This document shows positions 11,901 to 26,900 of a DNA stretch of 64,000 bases, piece by piece. Positions within the stretch are counted from its first letter, which is position 1; each line of letters opens with the position of its first letter. Under the pieces are notes generated by a model that was not told where the DNA came from, made no database searches, and worked only from the letters and a program-made list of their open reading frames with translations. Origin of the DNA: Fragum whitleyi (taxonomy: Eukaryota > Mollusca > Bivalvia > Cardiida > Cardiidae); NCBI GenBank assembly GCA_948146395.1, contig OX411551.1, positions 49,370,854 through 49,434,853 of the forward strand. Reading direction: 5' to 3'. Position numbers and translations under genes: made by a program.

Positions 11901-14900
11901 TTCATAAAAGCAGGGTATAAATTTTTGATAATTTCACTGCTTTGCGGTGAGATTATCAAGTGATAATCTACCGTTATTTCTCGATAAACCATCGAAAAGC
12001 ATCAAAGAAAAATCAATCTTACACATAAACAATCATTATCCTCAATTTACCTCATTTCAGATTCAGTGACGGGAGTTCTGGACAGGACGACCAGGTTCTA
12101 CGCAGTCCCAGTCGGCTTGGACATCTAGAAGATATACCCATTATTATAGAAGGAACTTGGGATAATACATCACAAGATTCTAATGCAGAGGAATTGAACT
12201 TGAATATTGATCTTAAAGGTAACTTTTGTTTGTCTTCTCTTGATTCTTTCGAATTGTCTAATTTTCAATGAGTTGTGGAATTTACCTCATGTCACACTGA
12301 ACCAAGAATATTCCTGCTTTGGTAGGAGGTATAGAGAAAGATTAGACTTCATATATTTGCAGTCTGAGCTTTCTCTCTACCACCTGACATTCAATCTTAC
12401 ACCAGAAAAAAAAATGAGAAAAAAAATCAAAATTAAATTCTGGCTTTCACTTATAATGCCCCCCTTTGAATAAGAGGGGGTATATTGCTTTGCCTGTGAT
12501 GGATGTTCTGTCCGACTGTAGACAGTTTTTTGTCCAGAGCATATTTCACATAGTATATTTCAAACTTCACAGAAGGATAGTCTCATTGAGGAGAAGTGCA
12601 ATGTACTAGAACCATAACTCTTCTCATCATACTTTGTGAGTAATTGCCCTTTGTTGATTGACAAAGAATAGGCTATTGACTTGCTTTTGAATGTTTCATA
12701 AACATCTTTTTTCACATTCAGTTACAAATTGATGTCATTTGTACCTAGTACTTGGTCAGTCTTCTTGCATTCAACTTCAATTTGTACCATTTTGGAAAAA
12801 AAAATAACATTGTATCATAATTTTATCATACTACTTTTCTCAAAATAAGCCTTGTATATCTCTCATTCTAAAAGCAACCCTTTTTACTGATATTGATGTA
12901 TAGCTGAAGTATTATTTTAACATCAAGTCCTTTTAATGTTTCTTTACTCACTCAAACCAGCCCTGCATTCAGAATGATAAAATATCACAAACTGTTTTCA
13001 AATTATATTATTATTTGCATACAACTGCAGCAAAGCAGGGTTTAATTTGCAAACAGTTTGCACTGTTTCTAGGTTCCTATAGATAAACCCTTTTTAATCC
13101 CTGCTTTTTACGTGCCTGTGATTGAGAAAACATTGTGAAAAAGAAGAAATTGCTTCTGACAAGCAATTTCTTCTTTTTCCACTCTATTTTCTACCCTACA
13201 GAATGGTTATTTTTCAAATTAAATCCACTTTAAATTTTCGTCTGCAAAACCTTTGAATTTGGACAGGTCCGGAATTTTGTAAAACAGGAAAGGGTTAAAT
13301 TTTGGTGACCAGTCTCAAACCTTTGTAGGCTTGTAGCCTTTGCATATAAGGGTCAATATATTTATTAACACTTGACTGTATTGTAGGTATTACAGAAGAA
13401 ACAGAACATAAAAAACCACAAAGTGATACAACTAAACAACCCAGTGAGCAAGAAACCAAAGAATTTAGCCAACAAACAGACTTCCCTCTCACACCAAATA
13501 GTGCCAACCTAAACTCTGTTGAAAGGAAAGAAGAAAAGAGAAGCAAACAGTTTGTAACTTCACATAGATTTTTAAATGAAAATATAGGACGAACTCCACA
13601 ACACCCATTTGAAAAGACAGTATTCTATGTGAAATCTCCAAGAAATACTCTAGAAAAGACCCGTAGCTCAACAAGTGTTACTAAATATAGAACTGCTGAT
13701 AGTCCATTATCATCCCCATACCAGTATAAGTTTGAAACAGACAGTCAGTCAAACAGAGTGGATTCTGGGTACGGAAGTAGGCAGGAAACCATCAGAATTC
13801 CTGGTTCCCCTCATAAACCTTACTCAGGGAAAAGTGTTAACCTTTCTGAGTCTGAGATAGTCTCACCAGTCAGGACTTCAGCCATTAGTGAGGATCTTAA
13901 ATCACCCGTCAGAACATCTGTTCATGAAGAATTAAAACTACCTCTCGATGAAAATAAAGCCTCAAATAAGTTAACAAGTATGAGTTATTATGCAACAGAA
14001 ATATACTCGCCCACATCGACGGCTCGCAAGCAGGAAAAGCAAGACCTACAGCAACTTAATGAACGCTTTTCCCATTATATTCAGCGTGTTAGACTGTTAA
14101 GTGAGCAGTCTAATAGGCTGGATGCCGGATCTTTTATCAAACAAACAAGGATACTTGAGGAAGAGGTAGCCAATCTAAAAACACTGTATGAAAGGGAACT
14201 AGATGTTCTCAGGTAAGTTAAGCCACATCTAGGGGTCAGATAAAAAATATTGTAAGTTTTCCAGGGCTTGTGTTTGACTCTTAAACCAGGGTTTTGACCA
14301 CAATATGCAAATACCTTTGTTTAACCCTTAAAAATTTCCTCCGAGGGGGTCATTTTGACCAAAGTGACTACTCATTGTAGCCATCCTATTCTCCCGACTT
14401 GAAGAAAAAACTTTGCAATATGCTTTTTTTTTAATCAGAAGAATATTCAAATTTTAAGACTTTTATGCATTGAACTGGATATTACAGCCTTTAGAGAGTA
14501 TCAATTAAAAGAAGTCATGGTCTAATGGCTTAGTAGCCAACTATCTTTTAACTGTCAACAGGTCAATCAAATGTGTGAAGCATCATCTCACATATCAATT
14601 TGTTAATTGTTCTACTAATGATCTTAACACTTTTGAGTTTCCCCTTTCTATAGATTCCAACCCTTGGCCAGTATTTTAGCCAATTGAATTTTCTTTTAGC
14701 CATTTTTTCAAAATTTTAGCCAATGGCTAAATTGACTAAGGGCAGGGTCAGCCCTGGGTCAGAACTATGCTTTATCCTTCAAATTTTCTTTAAATGATCT
14801 TATATCCTATCTTAAGTTTTACAGATGAATTTCTTACTTCAATTCTAGGTAAGAAAAGATTAATTGACCCTTTAATCTGAAAAATTCTAATCATGGTTTG

Positions 14901-17900
14901 CACTTTCTTTTGTTTTGACGCCTTAAAAATCAGTTTGACCCCCAGAATTTCCTTGTTAAGCAGTAAATGACTCTTTATTTTTTAACACTTACACAAGCCC
15001 TGCTTTCTAAAAAATTTTGAAATATGCTCTTACATTTATTATACCCCTCTAAGCTATTTTTGGGGATATAAGGTGTCAGCTTGTCGGTTAGTCCTTTGGT
15101 AAGTCAGTCCATCCATCCATCCATATATTTGTAACATTTTCTTGTCCACTCAATTTCTCAGCAACTAATGGGTGGATTTCATTGAAACTTTACAGGTGTA
15201 ATCAGTATCAGGTATAGATGTGCAAGTGCAATTATGATTATGATCCATTGACTTTTGTCTTTTGGTATTGTACACAGTAGTTAGGATCGAATGAATTTAA
15301 ATGATGTTTGCATGTATCAGCAGAGGGGAAAAAGACATTCTCAACAATGATATTTGCAGAGAAATAAAGCCCCATTTATTCAAAACTAATTCAGAACCAT
15401 TGATGAGTCAACCTAATTCTGATGGCAATGTGTATATTTCCATTTATTTATTGTCGCTACCGTAGCATATGTTTATAATAAAGTTATTGAGCAATGTCAC
15501 CAGAAGCCAGATAGTTGTTAAGTACATTAAATGTAAAGTTCAAGGATAAAAGATGAATTTATTGCTTAGATAGGCCAGGGCTCTTTAACATGCTGTTACA
15601 TGGGACCTCTATTTAATGTCTAATCCCATAGACATTTAGTTTGCTAATGTGCCAGCCTGACAATCAACCCATGATATAAGACTTCATTTGTTTTGAAGTC
15701 AGGCGCTCTTCATACTGAGCTAATGCCTCAGTATTCATTTATACACTGTTATGATCTGGTATTCAGAGGAAATTCAAGCATACCCCAAATTGAAAAATTT
15801 AGACCTCTCCAAATTGAAAGATTCAGGATTTTCTGTTAACTTAAGACCTTGAGTCATTTTGTCAGATAATGTCACCTTTTAAATTTGATGAAGAAAAATA
15901 CCCAAACAATTTTGAGCCATGCTGAATGCAAAGAGAGAGTGTAGCATAAAAGATATAGCAGAACTGCTGGTAATATGGTTGGCTGCACATGTAAAATATA
16001 TGGTGCTTTATATAGCACACTAAGTTTTGTGACATTGATAGAAATATCAAGCACATGCTCATTACAGTCAATCTTGCTCTAGCAACCACATCCATTAAGC
16101 GACCAGTTGGTCTAAAAATTATTGAAATTGAATCCTATGTTGTTTAAACTCACCAAAATTATTGAAATTGAATCCTATGTTGTTTAAACCCACCAGAATC
16201 GTCTCAATGAGACGATTCAATTGAGTTTAACAACATAGGATTATTGATAATTTCACAAAAATATGCATATTTAATCAAAAAGTATTTTTCTTATTTGTAG
16301 ACAAAATGTGTGTTAAGTGTCTATTTACTCTAACAACCGCTTTTTGGTGGGCCCGTTAGTGGTCGCTTAAAACAAGTTTTACTGTACATGCTCATTATAG
16401 CATCCAGTATTATTCTATTTTTATACTTTCTAGATTGGCTGCAGAAACAGACAAAAGTCGCCGTCTGACAGATAATATAAATGGATTACAACGTCAGATA
16501 GCTAATTTAGAAGCCGAGATAATGAATCTACGATCTATTGGTGATGGAAGGGTGGACTTTCAGGGTCTACAGAGAGAGATGGATAAACTCATTAGAGAAA
16601 ATGAGGACCATAAACGAAGGTAAGGTGAATTGTAATAATAAACATGGGATATTAAAGTCCAACTGAAGACACTTTCAAGGTCTACAGAGAGAGATGGATA
16701 AACTCATTAGAGAAAATGAGGACCATAAACGAAGGTATGGTGAATTGTTATAATAAACATGGGGTATTTAAAGTTCAACTGAAGACATGCCTGAAGAAAT
16801 TTTTACTATATCTCTATTAAAAAAATTAACCTTTTTCTAATGTTTTCCTGTGGGCGACCAAGAAAAACCAGGGGCCCGTTTTACTAAACTTCTTACGACA
16901 AAATTGATTGAAAGTCAAAATCACAAATCGTACCTAGTGTTTTCATTCATTGTTAGATTCTGCATTTCAATATCTCATTGGAATCGTCTTTAGAAGACGA
17001 TTCTAATGAGATATTGCATTGCAGATTTCCAAATTTAGTTACTATTGTAGAAGCAAATTTAATTTTTGACTTACGCAAAAAATGATCGTAAGATGTTTAG
17101 TAAAACGGGCCCCAGTAGATTATCACTTTGTAAATTTCAGCAACAAACCAGTTTTACACAGCTTTCTGCCATTTCACCCTTTTTGATGTAATCTAAGCAA
17201 GGCTCATCATGTGTTGCCCGATAATAATGTGCAATATGACTGAGGCATCTTTTGGCTTTGCCAATCATGAAAATATAGCTTTTGTTGTTTAGTAAAAGAT
17301 AAAAAGGGGATAATTGTTTGTTTCAGTGTGATTTGGATATATTATATCTATCTCTCTATATATACTGCCTAACTCCCCGTTTTGGGTATTGCTGACAGGT
17401 TCTTTCATTGAGTGAAGAACAAAAAAAAATTCACTAGTATCAAAGCCATTAGTGAAAAAATACCTTTTTGTTGTTCTCAGAATGAAAGGTTTATTGATTT
17501 TACATGAAAAAAACAAAAGATTATTCTATTTCTTAAACTCAAATCTGAGACAAAATGTGGAAATGTTGGGATAATTTTTCTTCAAACTTGTCATTTTGAA
17601 GGTGATTGCTATGCAATGTTATGTCATCATTTGCTTATTTAGCTTTACTTAGATAACATCAAATAGATTTTTTTTGTAAGGCAGTGAGATAATGTACCAT
17701 TATTTTCTGATAATCCACTGAAAAGCATTAAAGAAATTGATGTCATAATTAAGGTAGTCGACCCATAAAAGTTCCACATCTTTTGGAAGCCATGATCTTT
17801 AACAGTGTAATCTGTGGTTTCCTAATGATTTCATTAGGAAACCTCAGTTAACTCTTTGAAAGATTGTGATTTCGGAAATGTTGCGGAAATCCTACGGGTC

Positions 17901-20900
17901 CACTTCCTTAAACAGTTATCCTCTGACAGTGGTTCTTTTTATGTGTAGGGGGCACAAGGACCCTAATTAGGGGAAAAATGTATTGAATGAGTTGTTACAG
18001 GAGAAAAATCATGTGTTGTGTATTTTTCATTCCCCCGCATCAAAAGATTGGGGGCATATTGTTTCACTGTTTTCTGTATGTCTGTCTGTTCATCAATATT
18101 TTCACTAACACATCTTGATTTATGAGGGCAAATATTTTCGGAGGTGAAGAGGCCAAAGTCAGATCCCACTTTCTAATTAAAACCTTTTCTCTATATCTTC
18201 AGACAAGAACAAGAAGCATTACTCAGAGCAGAAGCAGAAGACCGATGTCACACACTCGTTAAAAAACTCGAATTTAACGAAGAAGTTCACACACAACAGA
18301 TGAACGAGTTAAGAGAGCGATTAGAACAAAGTCAGGCAACCATCATCAGTCTGGAGTCTCGAGTTAATCAAGCATCTAAAAATGATATTGTGATACCAGA
18401 CATACTGAAACAAGTGAGAGAGCAAGCTGAGATGGAGCTAAAACGCTATCAACTGGAATCAAATGAAACTTACAATAGAAATGTAAGTGTTTTCAATCCT
18501 TTTGTCAGAGTAAAAGGTGTTCTGCCTATTTTTGTTCCTCACATCAATAAGTTTTGGGCATTTTTTTCTACCATTGGCCTTCTGACAGCTGTCTGTCTGT
18601 AAATCTGTCTGCAAAACTTTAACCAAAAGACTTAACGTTACCAATTACTTGAAGCTTGAAGCCTATCTTCAATGCAATGCTGATATTTGGCATGATGATA
18701 GATCTCATTGATATACATCTGCTGAAATGAAGGTCAAGGTCATATGACAATATCAAGGTCATCTATCAATATCAAACTTTTGAAGGAAAAAATACTAAAA
18801 ATACTATTTTGATGCTCAAGACGCAAAAACCCAGCAGCCTGTCTAATTTTATTAGAAGATTATCTGTATGTCCAAAAGTCACTTCGAGACCTTACCAAAA
18901 AAAAGACTCTGGACAGACTGCAGTTACGCACGCTGGCAAGAATCTTTACCTTGGCACACTTTTGAAATTGTTGAAAATATCAAGCACTGGCTCATTTTGT
19001 TTCCTTTCACAGATTGCAGCACTAAAATGCCAAATGGACAATGATGCCAACACTATAGAAAGGTTACAGGGTGAAAAATCTGCTCTACAAGGACAAATTG
19101 GGGAATTAAACGCTAAAATCAGGAATCTAGAAGGACAGGTATGTCATAAGATGTTAGATGTAATATTTTCTAGCCCCTGCATTGATAGATCAGACGCATA
19201 GTGGTTTACTGTGTTCGTCTGTCTGTCTGTATGTCTGTCTGCAAAATACTAACCTTCAACTTATGAAAATGCACATAATTGGCATAAGTTTCCTCTCTGT
19301 TATCCATATTTTTGAAGGTCAAGTTCTTCTGTCAAGGTCAAGGTCAATTTTCAAGAACTTTTTTAAAAAACAAAATATTATAAAAAAGTATATTACCAAC
19401 ATATCATGTTGATACTGTTGAGATTTATTTGAGTTTTATTTCTTAGTCAATATTCACAAATTATTACATTAATGAAATAAAGATCATTACTTAACCCTAC
19501 TGATGCTTATTACAGCATATCTATGGCTCAGTGCAAAATAGTTGTATCTCCCCTTAAACATATAGGGAGTAACATCTGTTTCGCAATGAGCCATCAATAT
19601 TTTTACTATTTTCAACACTTTTGAAGACAATAGGACTGAGATGTGCAACTTGATCTTAGCCTTATATTCTGCCTGCTTTCTACGTAATTAATGAGACAGG
19701 ATTGTCTAATTGTTAATTTGGTTGAAACAAAATTTAATTTCTGCTTGATAAGGATTAATTTCAGTATGGTGTAGAACTTAAGACTAGTGTTGGTTCTATG
19801 ACAATCTCAAAGAGAAAGGAATCTTTCAATTGAATTAATCAACATCTCCAAGTTCAAAATTTAAAAGAACATAAGGGGTAAAAATAGAAACAAAAATAAT
19901 TGGAAAAGGGCAAAAACTATTGAAAAAAAACACACAATTTTTTTGTGATTCTAATGGTTTCTTTATGTCGATTGCTTAATAGCATTTAATGAAAATATCG
20001 GTAATGACATATCATATTTGGTTCACCTTCAGATTCTAACCCTAGAACACCAGAGAAGTACAGTTGAGGGTCTAACCCAACAAGAACGTCAGAGATCTAG
20101 TGAACAGATTCAGGAAATGGAGCGTAAATTACGGGACATGCAGGAACTTGTGTTCACCAAAATGCAGGAGGCCAATCTAGCGCGAGATCTCCACATTCCA
20201 CTCAAGGCTGAGATTGAGGCAATGAAAGTGTTGTTAGAAGAGGAGGAAAAGAGGTAAATAATGTTACAAGCTCTGGGTTCAGGATGACAAGATGGTGTAA
20301 ACTGTTTGCAAATTATACCCCACTTTGCATGTTCTTACACATGCAAAGTGGGGTATAATTTGCAAACAGTTTGCAATGTTTTTTCATCCTGAATACAAGG
20401 CTGGGCTCCGTATCTATGTGAACCATCACACAAAAAGAGGGTTTCTAATAAGAGTGACAAGTATCAACCCTTATCAGACTGCAAACTGAGAAGGTTGACA
20501 AGTTTCAATACTTTTTCAATTCAGACCATTTTCCAAATTAAGTAAGACTACTCTTCCTTCCTATTTACTTGTTTTGGAAATTGAAGGTCTTATTGACTTC
20601 TGCTTTAAAACCTTCATCCATCATGTGCAACAGACTCCCAATCACCGGATCTGGGTTTAAGATATTTTACCCTGTATAGTTCGGCTACATTTTGGAAGTG
20701 ATTAACTTTAACAGTATTATCAGAGTTTCCTATTGATTTCATTAGGAAAACATCAGTCAACATTGTGAAAGATCAAGTGCTCTAAAAAGTTGTTGAACTA
20801 TTAACGGTCCACTACCTTATTCCCTAGCAGCACACCTCCTTTACATTCCAACATTTGTTTCCCAATACTGTGTGGATCCCCCTACAAGCCTACTGTTGTT

Positions 20901-23900
20901 AGTACTCATTGAAACTGTCTCATCAATTGATTTCACAAAGCATTGGAAGACAAACAAGAAGCTTTTTACTATAAACTGTTGAAAGGCAATTCTGAAGAGT
21001 ATGGTATCCTTAACTAAGGGAAGTAACTGTTATTTACCTGTGAACATATTTAATATATGTAGTTCCCCTTTTTGGATTAATTGCTTTCAAATGAAAAATG
21101 TAACAAAATTGTTTTGTTGTAAATGGATCAAATTGAAAATAATATAAAAAGCATATTTATTGTCTTCTGAAATCTATTATGTTTATTTATTATCAAAGTT
21201 GCTTTCGTTCAGCAATATTTGATAAGGTCCTTGAAGCTAAAAAGTTTATCAATTCGATATGGAAAGACAAGTTATTGAAAGCTCAGATGTTTTCAGAGAA
21301 AATCAAGAAGATATGGCTTTTGGATTATTTGATGATGGAAAATAGCAATAAAAACATTGAGATACAAGCAGAAATTGCTTGTCACAAGCAAATTTCTCCA
21401 TTTTATGCCTTAGCCATGAAATGGCAATGGACAAACAGACTTACCTCTGTCCATGTGCCGTAGTGTGTGTCGATATGGTAAAGCAAATTTTTATGTCCCG
21501 GTATCGAGAGATTAGGGGCATATTGTTTTACTCATGTCCGTCTGTCTGTCTGTCTGTCCGTCCATCTGTCTGCCTGTCCGTCTGTCCGAAAACTTAACCT
21601 GAAAACTTAACCTTGCCAATATCTTCAAGCCTATTCAAGATACAAAGCTAATATTTGGCATGATGATAGATCTCAATGATCCGCATCCGCTGGTACCAAA
21701 GTCAAGGTCATGTGACACGGTCAAGGTCATCTGTCAAGGTCAAACTTTGAAAAAAAATGCTGTTACGGGGGCATTCGTGTTTCACAAACACATCTTGTTA
21801 GTATTGGAAAGGCAATTATTTTTCAAAATTGGATGGATTTGAAATAGTATGTAGGCTACTACAAGACTGATGGACCTGCAGCATGGTAACTTCTACCAGA
21901 CCTCCCTAAAATCCACAGGTCTCAGACCCGAGGACTTGTGTTAGTGTCTATCCCTGGATGATCTAGGGCTATACTGTCTATCAAAGCTCTGTGTACAGCA
22001 GGATTATGTCTTTCACAGTATGAGAATGGTTCACCTTTGTCATGCTTTATAAAAAAAAAACTTGGCAAAATTATATATAAATCAAAGTGCTGAAAGCTCT
22101 GTATTTCCTAAATGTGAGTCAGCATTTGATATTGAAAATATAATTTCTGAAACTTTTCTAGTTTGAAAAGGAAAATCAGGTTGTATGGACTAAGATCAGA
22201 CTGCACATATGTGCAGGCTGATGTTTTTCAATACCTCTTGCCAAAGCAGGAATATCCTGGGATCAACATGACAAGGGTTAAAACTTATAATTCAATAAGT
22301 GAATATTTTGCCCCTACATCTATAAGATTGAGGGCATTTTGTTTTACTGGTGATTGTCTGTCCTTTCTGTCTGCAGAACCTTTACCAAAAAGAATGAACA
22401 TTGTCAATAACTGAAAGCCTTTTTGAGATACAATGCTGATATTTGCCATGATGATAGATCTCAATTTTATGTATCTTCTGGTATAAAGGTCAAGGTCATA
22501 TGACAATGTCAAGGTCAGCTATCAACGAGAAATGATAAAATACCCTTTTTGGACATGAGTGTTCTACAAACACATCTTTATGCTCTTCTGGATTAACTCC
22601 AGTGGAGCTTTTGTTGTGGACTGGTGTCTGTCGTGAGTGCTTGCCTCTGTCTGTCTGTCCGTCCATCTGTTAACTTTTTCTTTAAACATCTTCATTCAAA
22701 TCTTGAGATGCTTAAACCACTGGAGCAATACAGGCCCTCTTGGGCCTCTTGTTATATTGTAATTTCTTTTCATATGACATTTCTGTTTTGTATTCTAGAC
22801 TGAATGTTTCAGAGACATTTCAGTAAGTCTTTGATTTTTCTCGGGGCACTAATTATGCACTGATTTGGTTTAAATTGTTGATTCACAATTTTATTAGCTT
22901 CTTTTTATACGCCCGTCGAAGACGGGACGTATTATGGGATCACCCGTGGCGTCCGGGCGTCCGGGCGTCCGGGTGTCTGGGCATCCGGGTGTCTGGGCGT
23001 CCGGGCGTCCGGCGGCGTCCACTTCTTTGTCTGGAGCATAACTCTGTCACTTGAAGTCCGATTGACTTCAAACTTGGCAATTGTATTCTTCTCATCATTG
23101 CGGAGTGCAGTGCACAAGAACCATAACTCTACCTGGCCTATTTTTTGAGTTATTGCCCTTTGTTGTTTTTCATACTAGAATCTTGTCCGGAGTATATCTC
23201 TAAAAGTATAATAGCTAGGATCATGAAACTTCATGGGTGTATAGATCTCACCAAGGGGGAGTGCAGTGCACAAGAACCACAACTCTACCTGGCCTACTTT
23301 TTGAGTTATTGCCCTTTGTTGTTTTTCAGACTTGAATCTTGTCCGGAGTATATCTCTAAAAGTATAATAGCTAGGATCATGAAACTTCATGGGTGTATAG
23401 ATCTCACCAAGGGGGAGTGCAGTGCACAAGAACCATAACTCTACCTGGCCTATTTTTTGAGTTATTGCCCTTTGTTGTTTTTCATACTAGAATCTTGTCC
23501 GGAGTATATCTCTTAAAGTATAATAGCTAGGATCATGAAACTTCATGGGTGTATAGATCTCACCAAGGGGGAGTGCAGTGCCCAAGAACCACAACTCTAC
23601 CTGGCCTATTTTTTGAGTTATTGCCCTTTGTTGTTTTTCAGACTTGAATCTTGTCTGGAGTATATCTCTTAAAGTATAATAGCTAGGATCATGAAACTTC
23701 ATGGGTGTATAGATCTCACCAAGGGGGAGTACAGTACACAAGAATTATAACTCTACCTGGGCTATTTCTTGAGTTATTGCCCTTTGTTGTTTTTCAGACT
23801 TGAATCTTGTCTGGAGTATATCTCTAAAAGTATAATAGCTAGGATCATGAAACTTCATGGGTGTATAGATCTCACCAAGGGGGAGTGCAGTGCACAAGAA

Positions 23901-26900
23901 CCTTAACTCTACCTGGACTAGTTTTTGAGTTATTGCTCTTTGTTGTTTTTCAGACTTGAATCTTGTCCGGAGTATATCTGTAAAAGTATAATAGCTAGGA
24001 TCATGAAACTTCATGGGTGTTTAGATCTTGCCCAGGGGGAGTGCAGTATTCAATAACCATAATTCTACCTGGCCTATTTTTTGAGTTATTGCCCTTTGTT
24101 GTTTTTTGGACTTGAATCTTGTCCAGAGTATATCTGTAAAAGTATAATAGCTAGCAGTGTGACAGGCGTATCTTGTGACAATTTGGCACCTTGTTTACAA
24201 TTGCACTGCTTTTTTAACATTTTTAACGATTATGAATTGAGGCTAATTAATCGTAATTCTAGGGCATATTTAAAAATTTGGCCTGTTTGTTACATTTCTG
24301 ACAGTTTGATATACCATATTTCCTCTAATTATAGCGCCCTCCGTAATAGAAGCACCCCTTCATTTTTTACGAAGAAAACCTACTATAAATGCCTAAGTTT
24401 TAAGAAATATTTGAGAGTTCTTCTCTAATTTGAGATGAATTTTCTCTAAACCATCTTTATATTAATGTTTAGAGTAAATTCACCTCAAATAATTAAAGGG
24501 AAAAGGGTTTCAAAGACATCAAGTTTAATCATTTTTTAATCAGATAATGCATACTAAATAAAAGCTCCCTTACCTTGTTATGTATAGCCCCCAGGAGCAT
24601 TTAATAGGTGATATACGGTATATGTATTTGCCTTGTCTGGTCGGAGTCTATTCCCAATGTGAATAGTAACTACTGAATTCTAGCCTATTTTCGAGCTGCT
24701 GTCAGTGCAGTTTATAGCACATCAGACCATTCTGCAATCATGGGTCAAGGGACTTGGCCAAAGGTTATAAAACTTTTCTCGTTCTCAATTTAAATTTTTC
24801 TCAAGTAACAACCTGAAATTAAAGCCGCAATTGTGCTGTAATGCTAATATAAATGTATGAACATAGAAGATAATATTGATATGTTGTTATAAATAACAAC
24901 TTATCAATATTATCTTTTATATTCATTCATTTATTCAAAATCAAAATTTGAGAAAATTCTCAGTTGAGCCTGAGAAAAGGTTTTTAACCTCGGGCCCTGA
25001 TCTTGGGCAGCGACACAAATCCTTTTGGAATATTGTCTCCCAAATGGGAGTGGGAAAGCAGCTTGAGGCTTGAAAAGAGTGTAATTGAAAATTGTTTCTA
25101 ATCACCTGACTATGTTCATATTGGAGCTGTTTGGCTATGTAATGATCTCCATGAATAATTTCATAAATATGCTAGACATTAAGGTAGTGGACCTGTAATA
25201 GTCCTGCGTGGTCTTGGAAGTAATGAACTTTTAACAGTGTTTACTGAGGCTTCCTATTGATTTTCATTGAAAACTCGTTCAACATTGAGAAAGATCATGC
25301 GTTCAGATATGTTGTGGAACTATTACAGGCTCACTACCTTAAGTGCCAAGGACAGTATTGGCTCTCTAAAGCCTGTTGTTTTTATAACCTTTGATATAGA
25401 GGAAATTGCTGGATAAACCTTATAATTACCAATTAACTTTGCTATAGAAATTCCATTAGTCAACAAATTGGAAGTTTTTGATTTTTTAATTTAAAATCAA
25501 TTTTCATGGCTTCTTTATATACTGTATAGAGTTAAAGCAAATATTTGATTTATTTGATAAATTATAGTATGGATTTTTTAGTGTCATACCCTTAACATAA
25601 ATGGCAATTAGAGTAATTGCTTGATGCCTAGAGTCAAGCCTGGCTTCCTCAGACATAACAGATTGGGCTGTTTACCCTGGGGTTGTGAGTTCCAACCCCA
25701 GTTTGGCAAACTTTCATTCAATAATAATAAAAGTTGTGTACTTCAGACTTGTGCATTCTGAAAAGTTGATTTTATTCATTAATGAAAAAAATTTGAGTTA
25801 GCAGCTATTTTGTATGCTTCTGCATAAAGTAGTCCCATTACAAATCTGTCTATTATCTTATAAATCTGAACATTTTTGCTTCGATTTACTAAATTATAAG
25901 ATATCAATGATAGTATATATTGATTTCATAGAGTTATTGAACAAAAACCTAGTCACACTCTTGTGAATCCTCTTCCCTTATTCATACAGTGTGATTAGGT
26001 TTTTAGTATCATACCTCAATGAAGTCTACAAACACTTTCTTCATCAATTAATTGACATAAGTCAATGTGACACACGTCATTTATCTCCCATCAATCAGTG
26101 TATGATAAGTGGTACACTTAACCCTTTCCTGTTTTATAAAATTTTGGACCTGTCCAAATTCAAAGGTTTTGCAGACAAAAATTTAAAGTGAATTTAATTT
26201 GAAAAGTAACCATTCAGTAGGGTGGAAAATAGTGTGGAAAAAGAAGAAATTGCTTGTCAGAAGCAATTTCTTTTTTTTCTACAATGTTTTCTCAATTACA
26301 AAATCTTAGGGACGTAAAAACCAGGGATTGGACAGGAAAGGGTTAAGTGGGATTAGCAGCTGGTGGCTTGGATGAAACATGTGGTAACATACTGGTGTGA
26401 GAAATGACAGGCAAGCATGGTTAGATGTACAAAACTCATCTTTTTTATGCCTCAATGTCCGTCCGTCTGTCTGCAAAACTTATCAAAAAACATAATTTTG
26501 CCAATATTTTCAAGCCTATTCAAGATATAATCCTCATATTTGGCATGGTGATAGAATTCAATTATACATAACTGCTGATACCAAATTCAATGTGACAAGG
26601 TCAAGGTTATCTGTCAAGGTCAAATAACTATATAACTTAACACAAAAACTTAACATTGCCAATATTTTCAAGCCTATTCAAGATACAAGCTTCATATTTG
26701 GCAAGGTGATAGTTCTTAATGATATGCATCTGCTGAAACCAAAGTCAAGTTCATGTGGTAAGGTTAATGTCAATCTTCTTAATTACTTAAATTAAAATCT
26801 AAACATTGCCAATATCATCTAGCCTATGTAAGGAACATATCTTATATTTGGCATGATGATCCATCTAAAAAATGTGCATGGTCAAGGTCATCTGTCAAGC

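Noticed and set aside
18809..19201. 130-codon frame over exon 6
   Set aside because: Only 19013-19138 lies between splice sites; the upstream part is D-family mobile DNA and the downstream part is intron.
23145..24014. Several 84-97-codon frames on both strands
   Set aside because: They come from the 156-bp tandem unit, whose length is a multiple of three; the repeated peptide has no gene context.
22905..24154. CRISPR-like or satellite array
   Set aside because: Units are 156 bp with no repeat/spacer alternation, in an animal genome and inside a hairpin-ended element.
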